Of a stretch of DNA of 64,000 nucleotides, positions 10,756 through 24,438 are shown piece by piece. The stretch covers positions 558,001 through 622,000 of the forward strand of contig JARFXM010000008.1 of NCBI GenBank assembly GCA_029532625.1, given 5' to 3'. Position numbers and translations under genes: made by a program. Origin of the DNA: Lomentospora prolificans. Lineage: Eukaryota > Ascomycota > Sordariomycetes > Microascales > Microascaceae. The notes below the pieces were generated by a model. It ran no database searches and was not told the origin of the DNA. It saw nothing but the letters and a program-made list of their open reading frames with translations. How positions within the stretch are numbered: position 1 is the stretch's first letter; each line of letters starts with the position of its first letter.

Positions 10756-13700
10756 GAGAGGCGTGGCCGGCGTAATGATCCTAAGGTGGGTGGGTGGAGG
10801 GAGAGACGATGGATGATAAGATTTAGAAATGCAAGCTTTAAAGAGATCTGACTCTTAATAATAAATCCTAGGTAGACTGCCAGTCGCTGAACACCCAAGG
10901 TTGTGTGTGGAGCGGACTCGGAAGGCAAGTCAATAGTATTATTGGCTTGGGGGAACGAGGCCAGGCAAGGATCACTTGTCTTCGACGAGATCACAAAAAG
11001 TCTGGGTGCTATGCCGCTAAAATACGGCTCGCGAAGCTCAGGATTTGGACTTGCGGAGAGCAGAGGGGAGAGAAAGTAGGGGGTCGTTTTTAGCGTGGTA
11101 CATGTGTGGTGGGAAAAGTGGGCGGGGGGAGGAGCCCAAAAAGGATGGGTCGAGTCAAGAGCAGTGAGAAGTAGGGGGGCAGGGGGGTGTGGTAAGTTAT
11201 GATGCCCGCCGGTGGTGCTTGGTGGTCAGGCCTTGGTTGGCTCGGGTCCTGGCTGTTGTGAATGGTAGGCCGGCGATGGGTGACAGGCTGGGTCGCCTAC
11301 CTTGCTTGTATCGGCAAGTTGTGGATCGTAGTTTCTGCGCAGTGCAGAACTTTGATCACAAGATTGAACGTCTAGAGAAAGCGCGGGGCCTAGACGATAA
11401 GTCGCTTTCTCCGAAGTAGCGTATGGTCGTGTCGGGCTGGCGCGAAGCGGGACAGGGAATACAACGAGTATTTCTGGGTTTCTGGGAAGGAAGAAAAAAC
11501 GATGGGAAAGATGGAGAGAAGGAGGGGATGAAGAAGAGAGGAAGAAGGGGAAAAATGCTTCCGACTTCGAAAGTCGTCAACGACGGCTGACGTCTAGCTG
11601 AGTAAATACTCGACTCGGAAACTTCTGTTGCGACTTGGAGGGCCTAGACAATTGACCGAGGTACCAAGGCAAGCATCTCTCCCCGCGAGGTTTTTGTGCG
11701 TAATTTTTTTTCGTCGCTGGAAAATTATGTTTTTGAGTTCGACTAACGACACTTTTAACGCCACTGCCGGACCGACCATCAGTGGCAAGGTTAAGCCCAA
11801 GGACATGGACCACCACAGAAGCACTTAGATAAATGTGCAAAAAGAAGGCACGAGGGAAGCAGCCCTTCATTTAGAGACTCCTCCCGACATTTCTTTGTGG
11901 GAGTGTTGAAGAAGGGATTCGAAGAGCAGAGGGCCAGCGTGAGAAGTGAAGCGCCGCGAGATACGGTATACCACAATCGCTGGCCACGAGTGTAGAATAC
12001 TTTGCAGGCTGGCTGGCGATGTACTATTAGTTGCCCTGTGCCAGGGGAGGGATTGGGTCCCTTATGGCCAAGCAATCCAACGCCAAAAAAGCTCCGCCTA
12101 AGACGCGATCAGATGGAAAGTTGCAGAGAAGGCCCAGTGCGGTGCCTCTGTCTCATCTAGTAATTGATGATAATCACGAACCGGCGGACGCCGAAGGAAA
12201 AAAGGAGATTATTCCGCACCTTGCAGATATGATCGATATAAGAGCAAGAGAGAATCAGGTCTTCCTTTTGCTGCAATATAACACGACTGCTGACTCGTGG
12301 ACGGTTCGAGGGAAAGGAGCGAGGTGATGAACTCGTGCAGGTCAGGTCGGTGAAAGGACGAGAGCCTACACACACAAGCGACTGAATTGGTACTGGGCGT
12401 ATCGTTCCCACTCAACGCAAACCACCCAATAAATTGTACTTTGTACCTTCGTACACACCTACAGACAATCGAGATGACCTACCCAGGCATATGGGTGGGT
12501 TCGCCAAAAAGGGTCAGGTGTGGGATGGGGTGAACCTAGAATGCACCGTGGTTATGGGTTCGTTCGTGGTACAAATGTACTCGCCTATTCTTCGTACCTT
12601 GGTACTCTCGGGTGTGGGTAATGGGTTGTATCCTTCGGGTCACCTCCCATGCCTGTTCTTGAAGACAGGGCACACAAGGAGAAGGCGCAGGCGCTGATAG
12701 CATTGAACAGGCATAGACTGTCCCCAAAGGTTTGATGCGAACCCCCAAGTCGGTTCTGATCGAGTTCTGGAAAGGTACGGATTGAGTGATGGCCCGGAGT
12801 ACGCTAACGAGGGCAACACGGAGTACAGGAGAATTCTGTTTTGCTCTCCTTGACTTCAACTGGCTACGACGGTTTTAGATCTTGACTCCAACACCTGTTC
12901 GCACTCCTTGCTTTCTCGGAAGGCAAGGTCAAGGTCGTGTGAGCATCTTGACAGCCAGCAAAGACGCCGTGCGTAAGAATTCGGTCATGGGAACATTTTT
13001 GTCTACGGGAGAGTAACGAACGAGAGCAAAACCTGACGCAGGTGTGCCGTGAATCGGAGGGCCATTCCCGCCAAGCGTTCCTCTTCTCAACCTGCCCTCC
13101 GCTGAGTAACAGGCCAAGGCACATCGAGAACTGCCCTTTCGTAAACAGGTTGGCAAAGGCCAATCCCTCGAATCTTCGTCTCACATGTCTTCGTAAATAT
13201 GATATTCTGAACGCTATCTTCATTCCCCTCGTTAGCGCATATGGAAGGAGAGAGAGGCTCGTGATTGCCTGCGCGAGAGATTGTCGTTGATCCCCGTAAC
13301 AACATTTGACTGGCAACCACCAACAAACGCTCACATGGCCTTCGGAGCCTCATTTTGATGCTTTAATTCCCCAATGCATTGCTGTTAGTGCGTAACACTC
13401 TGAGATCGGAGACACGGCAATCTGACAAACAATTCAGCAGCATCATCACGGACCGGAGCCATTGGGGGTCATGGTCCGAAACAAGCATCCTCAATCTCTG
13501 AGCTAGTCAAATTACCCAAGCTCCTCTACTATTCTCGCGCGCTAGGCCCTTAGAGCTAGCTGCTGGAAACTCACTTGAGACGGAGCAGAGTAGAAGTATG
13601 GATTAGCTAGCTGCACGGGCAGCAAGTTGATCATTGACGTCGATATCGTAAACTTGACTAGGAGCCATGATATTTATGCGATTTGTTTCGCTCATGTGAG

Positions 13701-16700
13701 GACATTCATGGTGGATCCCAATATATCGAAATGCTATTCGACGCCGACTTGGAAGGGCGAAAAAAGAAAATAAAGGGATACGGTCGCGAAGCCATGAAGC
13801 GGATTGTGCGCAGAATCTTACCGAGGGCAGGAACCGGAAAGAGATAAAGAAAACCCTCGACGAACCCCTGTGAAGCTAGATGCAGTTTTCGTCATGGCCG
13901 TCCTAAAAGGTGGGGAGCTGTTGGAGGCTTTGTGGCTGGCTTCTGAATATGGATAATTTCATCGCCAGCAATGCTGCCATGTGCAGGGGATATACCATTA
14001 ATGCTTGGCCAACGAAGGCTAGAAGGCCTGACGGTAAGCAAGAAAAGGCAAGCCCACTGCAAGGGCGACATACAGTAGCACATTGCACTACTGTAGTGTC
14101 TCGCTAACGAATATTCTCCGGAAAATGGGATGGTGGAATACTTGGGACCACTGTGGACATGCAGCCATGCTCGAGAAGCAAAGTCTCCGTGAGTCTGGAG
14201 GATTGAAAGCCGCACGTACCCTGCGTCGCCCAGCTCTCGCAAAATACCGCTAGTCTTCATCTCACAAGGGGGTGGGCATGGTTTTCAATCATCTTCACGT
14301 TCTTCAGGGTCCGGATCAAGATGGATACATGATACCACCATTCCTCTGGTAATATACGCAGATCAATTGATGGGATTGGGGGAAAGGACGGAAAAACGGG
14401 GAAACGAGAGGCGGCTGGACCACTCCCTTGTTCACAGGCGGGCGCTATCAATGCGCATCAGACGGCAGCCAAATGATAGGTATATCCAAAGACGATTGTT
14501 GAGCGGGGGTTCGTACAATATTCCGCTTTCAGCAACCTCGAGGTTGCCCAGAGGTTGCATTTTTTATTTCAGGAGAGATGAAAGATGCAGACCTGGGGGG
14601 GAGGCAAGGTGCCAGGGTCAGGCAGGGGTGGTGGAATATCAACTCATCGTGTGGCCGAGCTGTATTTGCGCACAGAGCAGATACGTAATGGATGGGTGGG
14701 TGTAGACGAAGTTGACAAGGATAAATCAATGGGATTGATGCGTGACCAGGACGCGACTGAATTGGAACACTCCTGCTGTGGCATCAATGGGCCTTTGCTC
14801 ATCTTTTCTTTCCATTTCTCCTTTCGGCCTTGAGTTGGGATTGCAGATCCCACAGCTGGGCTGACTTTCAACCTGGCTGCCACTGTCGGGGGAGTGGGAC
14901 AGCGCCTCCGCCAGCCCGTCCGCCAGCACGTCCCTGGTGCTGGCTCCTCCATCGAACACTGAGATGTATTTGTCACTGCGCCTCTTGGTGGGTGAACAAA
15001 CAGGCATGTGAACTGCAACAATAAGTGGGGTGATGGGACAGGCCAAGGCTAAGGAGCATTTGTGAGAGACATTGTTACCGAATGCAGGTCGCGGCACAAC
15101 CACGCAGCCCAGGGATGCTTTCAGCTGCAATGGCTATGATGAAATCTGTTTGAAATCATCGAGGGGGGCGAATGCGAGAAGCACAAGCACCCTCGGCTTC
15201 TGTGGCCAGTCGCGCACGCTGGCCAGACTCTACCAACAGAATGCCGGAGCCAAAGTAGGGCGAGGTGAGGCGAGCCAGGGCAAGTAATCTTGTAGATATA
15301 CGGCAAGACGAAAAGAGAGAGTGTGGGTGTGTGAGAGAGGTGAATAGTTGAAGCGCGGAGGAAAAGAACGAGAAAGAGAAATGAAGGGCGATGCACAGGT
15401 CTTGGTCTCCTACACGTCTTGCCTGCCTACCTGCCACCACATTCTCGCGTTTCTACCACCCAATTGCCTTGTCCTGCACAACACCAGATCCAATGATCTC
15501 GGACAGACTGCCGTTAGAGACCGTGGATCTCCAATTGCGGGGGGTCCGGCTCTTGGATGCGGGCTGAGTTATGAGGTGTTCAATTCTGTTTGAAGAAGAA
15601 CACTGCAGCTCGAGGTGTAGATTTCACGATATCCAAGCTCCCAGGCTGGCCCACTTCTTAATGATCCCATTATGATAACCCTCATCCTGTTGTCGACTTG
15701 CACTGATGAGGGATGGTTGGGGGGATTGGGATAACCAGGCTGTCGGCAACTTCGCACGGACCATTCCTAGAAAGGAAAAGGCACAATGCTACAATTCATC
15801 GCTCATCCCATCAATCCGCGTTCTCCTGCAGGTGCTTTTGGCACTAAAAAGGACACTACACCCCGATGTCGACATCGCAATTCCAACTTCCTGGCTCTCA
15901 TCAGTAGGATAGCGCAATGTACGGCCAGGGGGTCTTGCCCTCGAAGCCCACGACACCATTGCTCTATGACGGCGGGGAATTTGAACCCTCTCCTTCAAGT
16001 GCTCCTTCCTAGAACATCCTGTGTACGATTACATATGTATTTTCTGCTTCCCTCAGTGGACCTATTGGTGGTTCTGTGCTGGTGCTATTGCCTTCTGTAT
16101 ATCTATGTACTACCCCTGGCTCTCTGGCTCAACCCCCCCACCCACTGTGGATACTTCAGCATTAATAGATGTTCTTTCGCACATCAACCCCGAATTCCGC
16201 TAATGCTCGCTGGCGCTTTCCCACACTGCCCTGCTCGCACAGCGACGAATATCGCAATGCTACCTTCGAACCAGGCAAAGTCTCGCAACACAGGGCGACT
16301 CCTTAACTCCGCCAGTTCTTCAACTCCCTCCTCAACATTAGCCGACCCATTGAGCCTTTTGTCTCTGAGGGGGGTTAGTGTATCAAGATGCCGCTATACT
16401 GTAATCAATCTTTCTTGCATCAATTGTCTTCCCCTTCCTCGTCTTCCTCGACGAAAATTCAGTCCTCATGTAACCCCCGACAGACACGACAAGCGACCAG
16501 GTCTCAAGGTTTCAATATCTTTGCGCTCCACATCTGGGCTTTGCCTCCAAATCGGAGTGTCGGACTGTCGCTTCGAGACTTCGAATCTTTCAGCCACAAC
16601 GAGCAACGACTGCAGAAGCACGAGGAGGCGACACCAAGCGAAGGCGGAAAAGGGAGAGGTGGGTGGGGGGGTGTCTATAAGAGAGGCAAGGTTCACCCAA

Positions 16701-18347
16701 AATTGAAGTCAAAGGGAAGAAATCAAGATAGCCGAAACTGCATCCCTAACTTGGGCAAACCCCGAAAATTCACCACACACCGCAGAGAACAAAGGAGCAG
16801 GGCTCGGGTTGCTTCAAGGCCCATGCAAGCCCATCCAGACATGGCTTTGCCAGACTGGATAAGGCAAGGAGGGTACAACAGGGAGGGATTGTGGCTCGGG
16901 CGCCAGCCGATTGAGCGCCGCTAATCAAGGCACAGATGGCCACCAGCGAATGATTTCGCTGGACTGTCGAGCCCGCTAATTTTTTTTCCCGCTTCTTCCC
17001 AGAGGATCGCTACTGTCGTCCTGTGGAAAGCTGTCCATTGATGCCAATCAGCACTGCAGGCCGTGCTTTTCTGGAGACTCGCTTCGCAAGTCTTGGCATC
17101 GCCGGACCTGTACTCTGTAAATTACCTGCACTGAGGTGCTGATGGTCGTCTTGCGCTTGCGCCCGTGCAACGATGGGAAGAATATTGATTAAGACAGGAT
17201 CGCTGTGCCCTACCCACCATCCCAGAACCCCGGTTCGGTCTGGTATAGCGCGCTCCAGTTCCCTACCAAGTATACTCCCACGCAACCATCCTCGTCCACT
17301 AGGCCGATCTGTCACCAGCGTTAGCACCATTTGGGCGTCGATGAGATCTCAGGCGACCCGACCAGCCGGATCTAAACTGAAGAGCCTTGGGGAAGGCACA
17401 GGGTTATCTTCTTGGTCAACACCATACAAAAGTCACAACGCGATATAATAACTGTGCCTTGAAAGTGGTGGTTCTGAGTTGGTCCCGAACCATCGAGTAT
17501 TTACGAGAGACCGCGACAAGGTTCTAGCTAGCCTCATATGCAAGAGGTTGGCCAGCTGTGAAGAGGAAAGTGGGAAAAAAAAAGTTCGGAAAAGAGCGAA
17601 AGAGTTTTGCGCCGAATTCCCGGCGATTTCCACCACCTCGAAACAGGGTTATGGTCGCCCGTTATTCGACGGGGAAAAGGGTACAGAATCAAGTCGTCTG
17701 CTTCCGGCCACCCCTCCTCACCCGTATTCGGATTGATTTGACGGAATGGTGGAGGCAAGACTGACAGAGGAAGAATGACGCTTTTGATGGACTCCGTTTC
17801 TTCGGGAGAGTTCCACCACAACAACCACCCCCTATTTTTCTTCAGTCCCTTCCTCTCAATCACAGCGCATTATTTGGTCGGATTATCCCTGAAATTAAAC
17901 GTTTCCATGCCACCTGCCTAAACACAACCAATTTATTAAGACCTATCACCATCTTCGGGCTGGTATTCGAGTCTGATTACCGCTGGTACCGATGCCTCAA
18001 GTGGTGGGAGCGACGTCAACGGTCCAGCTTGGATCCATCTTGCTGGCGGTTCCTTGTAAATGTCAGCTGGACATGCCTTCGTAGTCCCCTCCACAACAGA
18101 ATTGGATTTTGCCAGGTGGACACGACCAGGACCGCGGTTTTGTGTCGACTTGGTCTTGCTGGTATCCACACCGCCAATCGATTGTCCATAAACCAAGGCC
18201 TCTGATTGCTCGTGTCCTTATCCGGTGAAATGTTCTACGGCCGGGGGGACGATGTCTACAGGCTTCTCTCTTGCGGTGGTGTGTGTTAAGCATGGTGATA
18301 ACGCGGACGCCAACTCCTCTGGGGGCCGCTCCAAAATGAGAAGGTAG

Positions 18348-18385
18348 AAAAAAAATAAATAAAAAATAAATTTAAAAAAAAAAAT
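18348..18385. repeat. A/T-rich low-complexity tract
   Basis: Runs of A interrupted by single or triple T, similar in style to the tract near 5.8 kb. It has no coding content. Confidence 0.85.
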
Positions 18386-21300
18386 AACCCACGAAAAGTG
18401 TCGCCTCCGCGAAACCCGCTATCACCAGGCCAGAAGCATTTGCCGAGATGGTTCCCTCCACTAATGCGCTTCCTGCCTCACTACACCCACTATGAGCATA
18501 ATGCCATCGGCAAGGAAGCGTCCGCCAGGGCGCGACTTGGAAAAAACCGGTACCACGGCATGGCTCTTGGGCAAACTAAAGAATTAATCCCTGGTTTCAT
18601 AGCGCCTCGAGCGAGCGAATGCGACCCTTTCGACAACCCTCTCCACGTGTCTGGTGCGCTAGTCATAGTGGCACTCGGACCTGGACCAACGTTGTGGTAA
18701 AGTGTAGCATACAGTAGCGTCCACGTTAGTGTGGTGCGCGTAACACAGCCAGCTCACCTTGGCCATCTTCTCTTCCTTCACCCCTCCCTCCCTCATAGTT
18801 GATCCCCTCCCTTGGCTGAAGGGACCCATCTAAGGAACCTGGAACCGCTCAGCGCAACTTCAAGGACCCCAGAGCACAAGGGGCTCACGTGGAAGAAGAA
18901 CTTGTACGACGTTACTCGGCTGGCAAATTGGCTCCTTGCGATTTTTGCAAACAACATCGCAGGGTCATCCCGGGCTGGACGAAAGTGCAGCTCGATACTT
19001 AAAATCCGTCCTCCGCTTGATAGACGGCAAATATGCCCCATCATATGTTGTGCAACACCTGTAAAGGAATTGTTTTAGCTTTTCCAGCTCTCGATATAAC
19101 TTCCTTTCTGGTGACCTTGATGACGATGAGAACTTGAACCGTCGCGAAATTCCCCACGAAATACGTCCCTCCACCCTGAATACACCGTGTGAACATGTGC
19201 GTCGCTCGTTTGGGCCTGTCATGGAACCATGACCGATCAATCCAGTGCGGTTCGGATGATAGAAAAGTATTCACATCCACCGGTATTGTGCAATTCGATT
19301 CGTCTTCACTTCATCAAAGGAAATCCCGGAACGGGCGTATTTCCTCTCTACGATATTCTCTCGAGTCGCCTGGCACCCACTCCATGTGTGTTGACATTTC
19401 GGGACACACGAGAGGACACATGGTACCAATAATGTGAGAACATGAACCAATGAAGTACCGGCCTGTGACCAGCTACGTGCAGTAAGCGTTGTATCGGGAC
19501 ATCATTATATCAACCCATATTACATAAGAAACGAAGCCATCACTCTTTCCGACAGAAGAACATCAGCGGTCACCTCAGATAGTTGTTCGAGTCAATGGCA
19601 CCCTTGCCTGTTCCCAGCCCTTGGTACCGTGCGATGCAGCTTCGTGCAAGATATCTATCTCGCTCGTACAACCATCCTCGCGCGCCCCCTCCACGAGACG
19701 AGGATATACTTGTAAACGAGCCAATCCCTGAATCCTTCCGAGGTCCTGGGCCCAGTTGGTCAATTAAGAGACCCGTTCTGTTTACGAGTGGGCGACCCAC
19801 TTCGCCGGTGCCTTGGGAACAAAAATGCAGTGCAGATGGTGGCTGGAAGAAGTGTGGAGGGGTTGGATCGGGTTTTAGCCCACACCGATCCGTCATCGAC
19901 TTGCGTCCCAGGGATTATTCAACCATAGAAGGGATACCCGCCGCCAGTTCTTGTCTCTCCACGATTCGAAGAAGGAAAATTTGTAGAAAAAGCAATGACT
20001 GGAGCGCTACCACTAGCTGAAGGGGGACACGGATCTCGATAATGCTGCTTCTGCAAGGCCGCCCGCGTATGACTAGCTGAACTAGCGTTGATTGACAGAC
20101 AACGCATCGGCTATCTCCCCGAGAGTGAGAGAAGGTGTTGGTGGCGCTGCTTCTTCCTTTAACGATCGTCTCTATCAAGAAAGAGATGTTCCTTCCAAAG
20201 AAGAACCGATGGCGAACAACACCAGCGTGATTCTCCCTTTTCAGCCCGCATCTGCCAGTTCGCCATTGTGGCCATGCACCTTGGCCCAGGTAAGCAATCG
20301 GCCCTGGATACTTGTGTAATGCAGCGGCGATACTCCGGGATAGGTGAACATAATATTCCAGGATCAGGAGGGTGGGTATTGGGGTCGACAGGTCGAAGAG
20401 CCCAGGAATCACACTAACGGTTGCCCAGATTCAGGGGTCTTGGGACCGATGAGTGGCTGGGAGGACGAGGCCAGGGTGGACGGCATTCTCGACCCTCGCG
20501 CGTCCACTGAGACTGGCCCGGAGTTACGGAAATATTGTGGATCTCTGAGTGGTATCAGTATGACCTGGTGTCCCCCAAGACTGAAAGACCTGCTCAGGCA
20601 GGCTTCCGATCATCCTCGACGGTTCTTATCGGGTCATATGTAAATCATATTTGGTCGGGCTGACCTAAACTTTAAGGCCCGATAGTTCAGACCCTCATTG
20701 CAAGCGCTCAAGCCACGAAAACTGGCGACAAAATATGACAGACTCAATCCATGCAGTTCTGTATCTGAGGGGACATCAACCCACTCCTTCATAACGACAT
20801 GGTTCCTAGTTTACGGGTACATAATACCCCAAACCGAGAATTTCCCTCCTAGTATAGTTTGTATGTCACTGGTAGCAAGGTTGACTTTCCTGGTAAAAAC
20901 AGACCCTTGCAGAAAGTGATATCCCAGAACCTGCCATTTTCATCCAACCTTTCCTGAATGAAATGATGAGTACGAGAAACCCTAGTGACGATCACTTTAA
21001 CGCAAATGCATGGTTGACTTAGTGCGGTTCCCCCAGACCGACTCGAGCGCCCTCTCGAGCGAAGGACGTTTGTAACACAAGGGATGCCCGGTCTCTTTGC
21101 CACAGAAAAAGAGGGGACTTGGGAGTGCGAAAGTTGAACGCCAAAGCGCTGTGTGCGAATCGCCAAGCCTCCCACCCGGCAGGCAAAAGAGCCGCCCAGG
21201 CCACAAAGTGATATGACCTTCTTTCACTTGTAGTATATACTTGGATGACTCCGAGGACTCTGTCCTGACCCTCCTCCAGTCTGCTCGCTCTCGTTTTGGA

Positions 21301-24300
21301 TTAACTCCGGTCAAGCTTGAACCTGATAATTTGTAATCGAAAACAAGTCGCTCATCATCATACGTTTTGCAGGCTCAGCTCTGTTGTGCCACACTTAAGA
21401 GAAACAGGTTCGGCTCTCTTCTTTTCCTTCCTATTGCCTACTTGGCAAGGCGGACAGGCATACTACGGGTGATCGTGTCGTCAAGCAAGGACACAGCCAT
21501 CAGCCATTTCAGCAGAGCAGTTGAGGGAGCCATTGTGGGTCTCGATCTGGTTTACTCGCTGGTGCGGTGTGGCCGGATGAATTGACCCCACTCGGCAAAG
21601 AGGAAGGAAAGGAAGAAAGTAGAACACAACACGAACCCTGGCCTGTGACCAGCGGACTTTGCCCTGGATGCATGGTGGGGAGGCGGGTCCATACAGTCTA
21701 ATCGGGAGGCCAGTGGCACAAAGCCACAGCTCGGTAGAGAATGGCCGAGAGCGAACTTTGGGAACAGGAGGACCGAAGAGAAAGCTGCCTTCGTTCCCCA
21801 TTTTCTTGATCCGAGGGTCTTGCGGTGAAGGGGAGAACTCCTAGTATGTTGTTTCCCTTTTGGTCATCAGTGCTGGGTAGGGTTCCTTGCTCAACAAGTC
21901 CAAGTCACTTCTCAGCCGCCAGCACGAGCGGGCCTGGCCACGCTTGACTGACCGACAGAGTTACATTGGCTCGCTGAAATTTACCATGTAAGCTGCTTTC
22001 TCTCGCCAGACAACAGGACGTAACCATGACAACAAGAGGTTGTAGTCATGGGATGTTTCCTGAGTCGTAAGTTACAAATCACCATCTGCGGGCAATTGAT
22101 GCTAGTCTCAGCTTCATATCAATCCAAGATCTGTAATTACCAACAACTGTCGTGGTTTTGCCATGGTAGACGAACGCTGCAGGACCAGCCAGCGACCCCA
22201 TCAATGTGAACCAAAGAAGAGGGGCTGCGCTTGCCAGAAATAGTAGTAGGCGGTATTGAACACCCAGCCAGCTGTCGAGATCCTTTGGGAGGGGTTGTAT
22301 TACCTGACTTGGTACTAAAGTAGCCTGGACAGAGCTCAGCAGTACATATGGAGGGTAAAATGCCAGCGAAAGACTTTGGCCCTCATGAATGGACTGGCTA
22401 CTGTGCGGCTACTGTGCGGCGATTCGAATTTGCGCCAACCCTAATAGTTTGCGCAGCCGCAGCCACCTCCGCGCACCATCGCCCAACAACCCGACAGGAG
22501 CGATTATTCAATGCAGAAGCTCATTATTACTTCGGAGGAGAGATGGGCCGGAGTCGGAATCATCTCTGTGGCCCACGGAGATTATCTTTGGATTACAATC
22601 AGCTTCGCTAACAGAGGCCAGTGCTGGGAGTGGGACAATCCGGAAATGGATTCGGTCTCAGGACATGCATCGGATTCATGATGTGGAAAGTACTTCGTAC
22701 CTTTCAAAATACATGTATTATCTCTCTATTATCCACACAGCCCCATCAGCCATCCCCAGTTCTCGTCAACTCTGTCCCCCACCATTGCGCCGCACAATAG
22801 AAATCCCATCCCCAAAGGACAGATGGCTGGTTCTGCAATACAAAAGTGGGCCAAACAAAGGAAATGTGAAAGCATGTGAGGAGCCTTTGCGCTGCTGTTA
22901 CATTTGTCGCGAAACAGGTACGTTCAACTTTTTCCCATCGCGCTTTTCAAGCGCCAATTCACCTAGCCGTCACACACCAGCAGAGCATCGTCAGCATCGT
23001 CAGCATCCAAAATTATTATCACGTTATTAAGAAGGTGCCACTGCTCTCAGAGGCGAAAAGCCCGCTCAGCCCAGTTACCGAGAATGTGGGAGGCTAGCAA
23101 CGCGGAATTAGTAGCGTTGACGCGGAAGACATAATTTAAAAAAAAAAAAAAATGCCAGCCGAGCCCGGCCGTAATACTCTGTATTTTCTTTTGTGGTAGT
23201 GTGGACTGAGGTGGTCGCCCACACCTAGTACCACCTGCATCACACACACATCCAACGGCAGCGATTTTCCGACACTATGGTCCGGTTCGCACTATTTGGC
23301 GATCATCAAGGGCAGGGCGCGAGGTTCACTCGCTGGTGAGACCCCCGTGAGCGCTAGGGGGCAAGTTTCCTTCCGCTAGCATTAGGGACACGCGCCGGCG
23401 TCGCGCGTGCTCTGGGAACCATACCTTGGGTGATTTCCCATTAGAGCGGTAGGGAGCTAGGGCATTCTCCCTTGATCGTGGGCCAGCAGCCACCGATGCA
23501 AACAGGGAGGGGCCAGGCAGCTGTGGTGGGTGTGGACTCCGTACTGGCGAGGCTAGACCCTCCCCTCAGATGGTATGTACATCCAAACGATGCAACATCC
23601 ATCACAAGTACTAGTCTGGTATGTACACTAGCCCGGCCTTTGGCGGCCGAGTAAATTGCGCTGGGCTTCGGCAGCACCGCACTAGATCGTGGCCCCCAAA
23701 CGTCGATCACCCAGGACCCAATAACTCCATATTAATGTAGTATTGGCCCCTCGTCCCTTTGTCAAAGACATGGTAAAGAATCTTATTGGCTAGGACTCCC
23801 AGTCTGGATTTTTTTTCACAGCGCAAAACCCCTCCAGATGTCTATGACGCAATGGGCTACTTCCATGCCTCCAGAACCTGGGCGGTTGTACAGTGCGAGC
23901 GCCAGAGATCAATACCGATCACTCCGTTCCTCTGCAGGGTGATTAGTACAGATTGAGTCCCGAGTTCGTCTTCCGCTTTCTTTTCCAATGACGCGCATCC
24001 CTCGGTGAATACTGATGAACTATTGGAGGCGCACTTCCGAGGTTCGAGGGTATCGTTATCCAATTGACGTTGGAAGGATTAATAATGGATGCACACACCA
24101 GTCTTGCAGGGACTGGTGGCTGGACAGGCCAGCAATTCCCCTCCTGGACGTGCTTTCCATTCTCCGTTCGCCGCAGCCCATCCCTGTAGTAATGTCCAGA
24201 TATAGCTAGACGAAACCTCAAGAGCGCCGTTCGTCGATCCCCTTAGCTAACGGGCTTGGTTAAATGAACGAGAGTTGCTAAACCAAAATCGACAGCCGGT

Positions 24301-24380
24301 TCGTCTCACCTAAACCCTATCTTCGTTATGCAGCGACCAGTCGAATCTTGAATTAGTTCAGCGGGAACGTTTCTTATTTC

Positions 24381-24422
<42 letters not shown>

Positions 24423-24438
24423 GAAGAAGAAGAAAAAA
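24381..24438. repeat. T17-A25 head-to-head homopolymer block with GAA repeats
   Basis: Seventeen T are followed directly by twenty-five A, then several AAG/GAA units and another A run. The T and A runs are complementary and could fold back as a hairpin. Such blocks can be nucleosome-free sites, or they can mark a sequencing or scaffold-joining artefact. Confidence 0.9.

Noticed and set aside
15786..16706. Longest open frame in the desert (306 codons, plus strand)
   Set aside because: Composition is rich in Cys, Arg, Ser and His, with no domain pattern and an overlapping frame on the same strand; it reads as chance.
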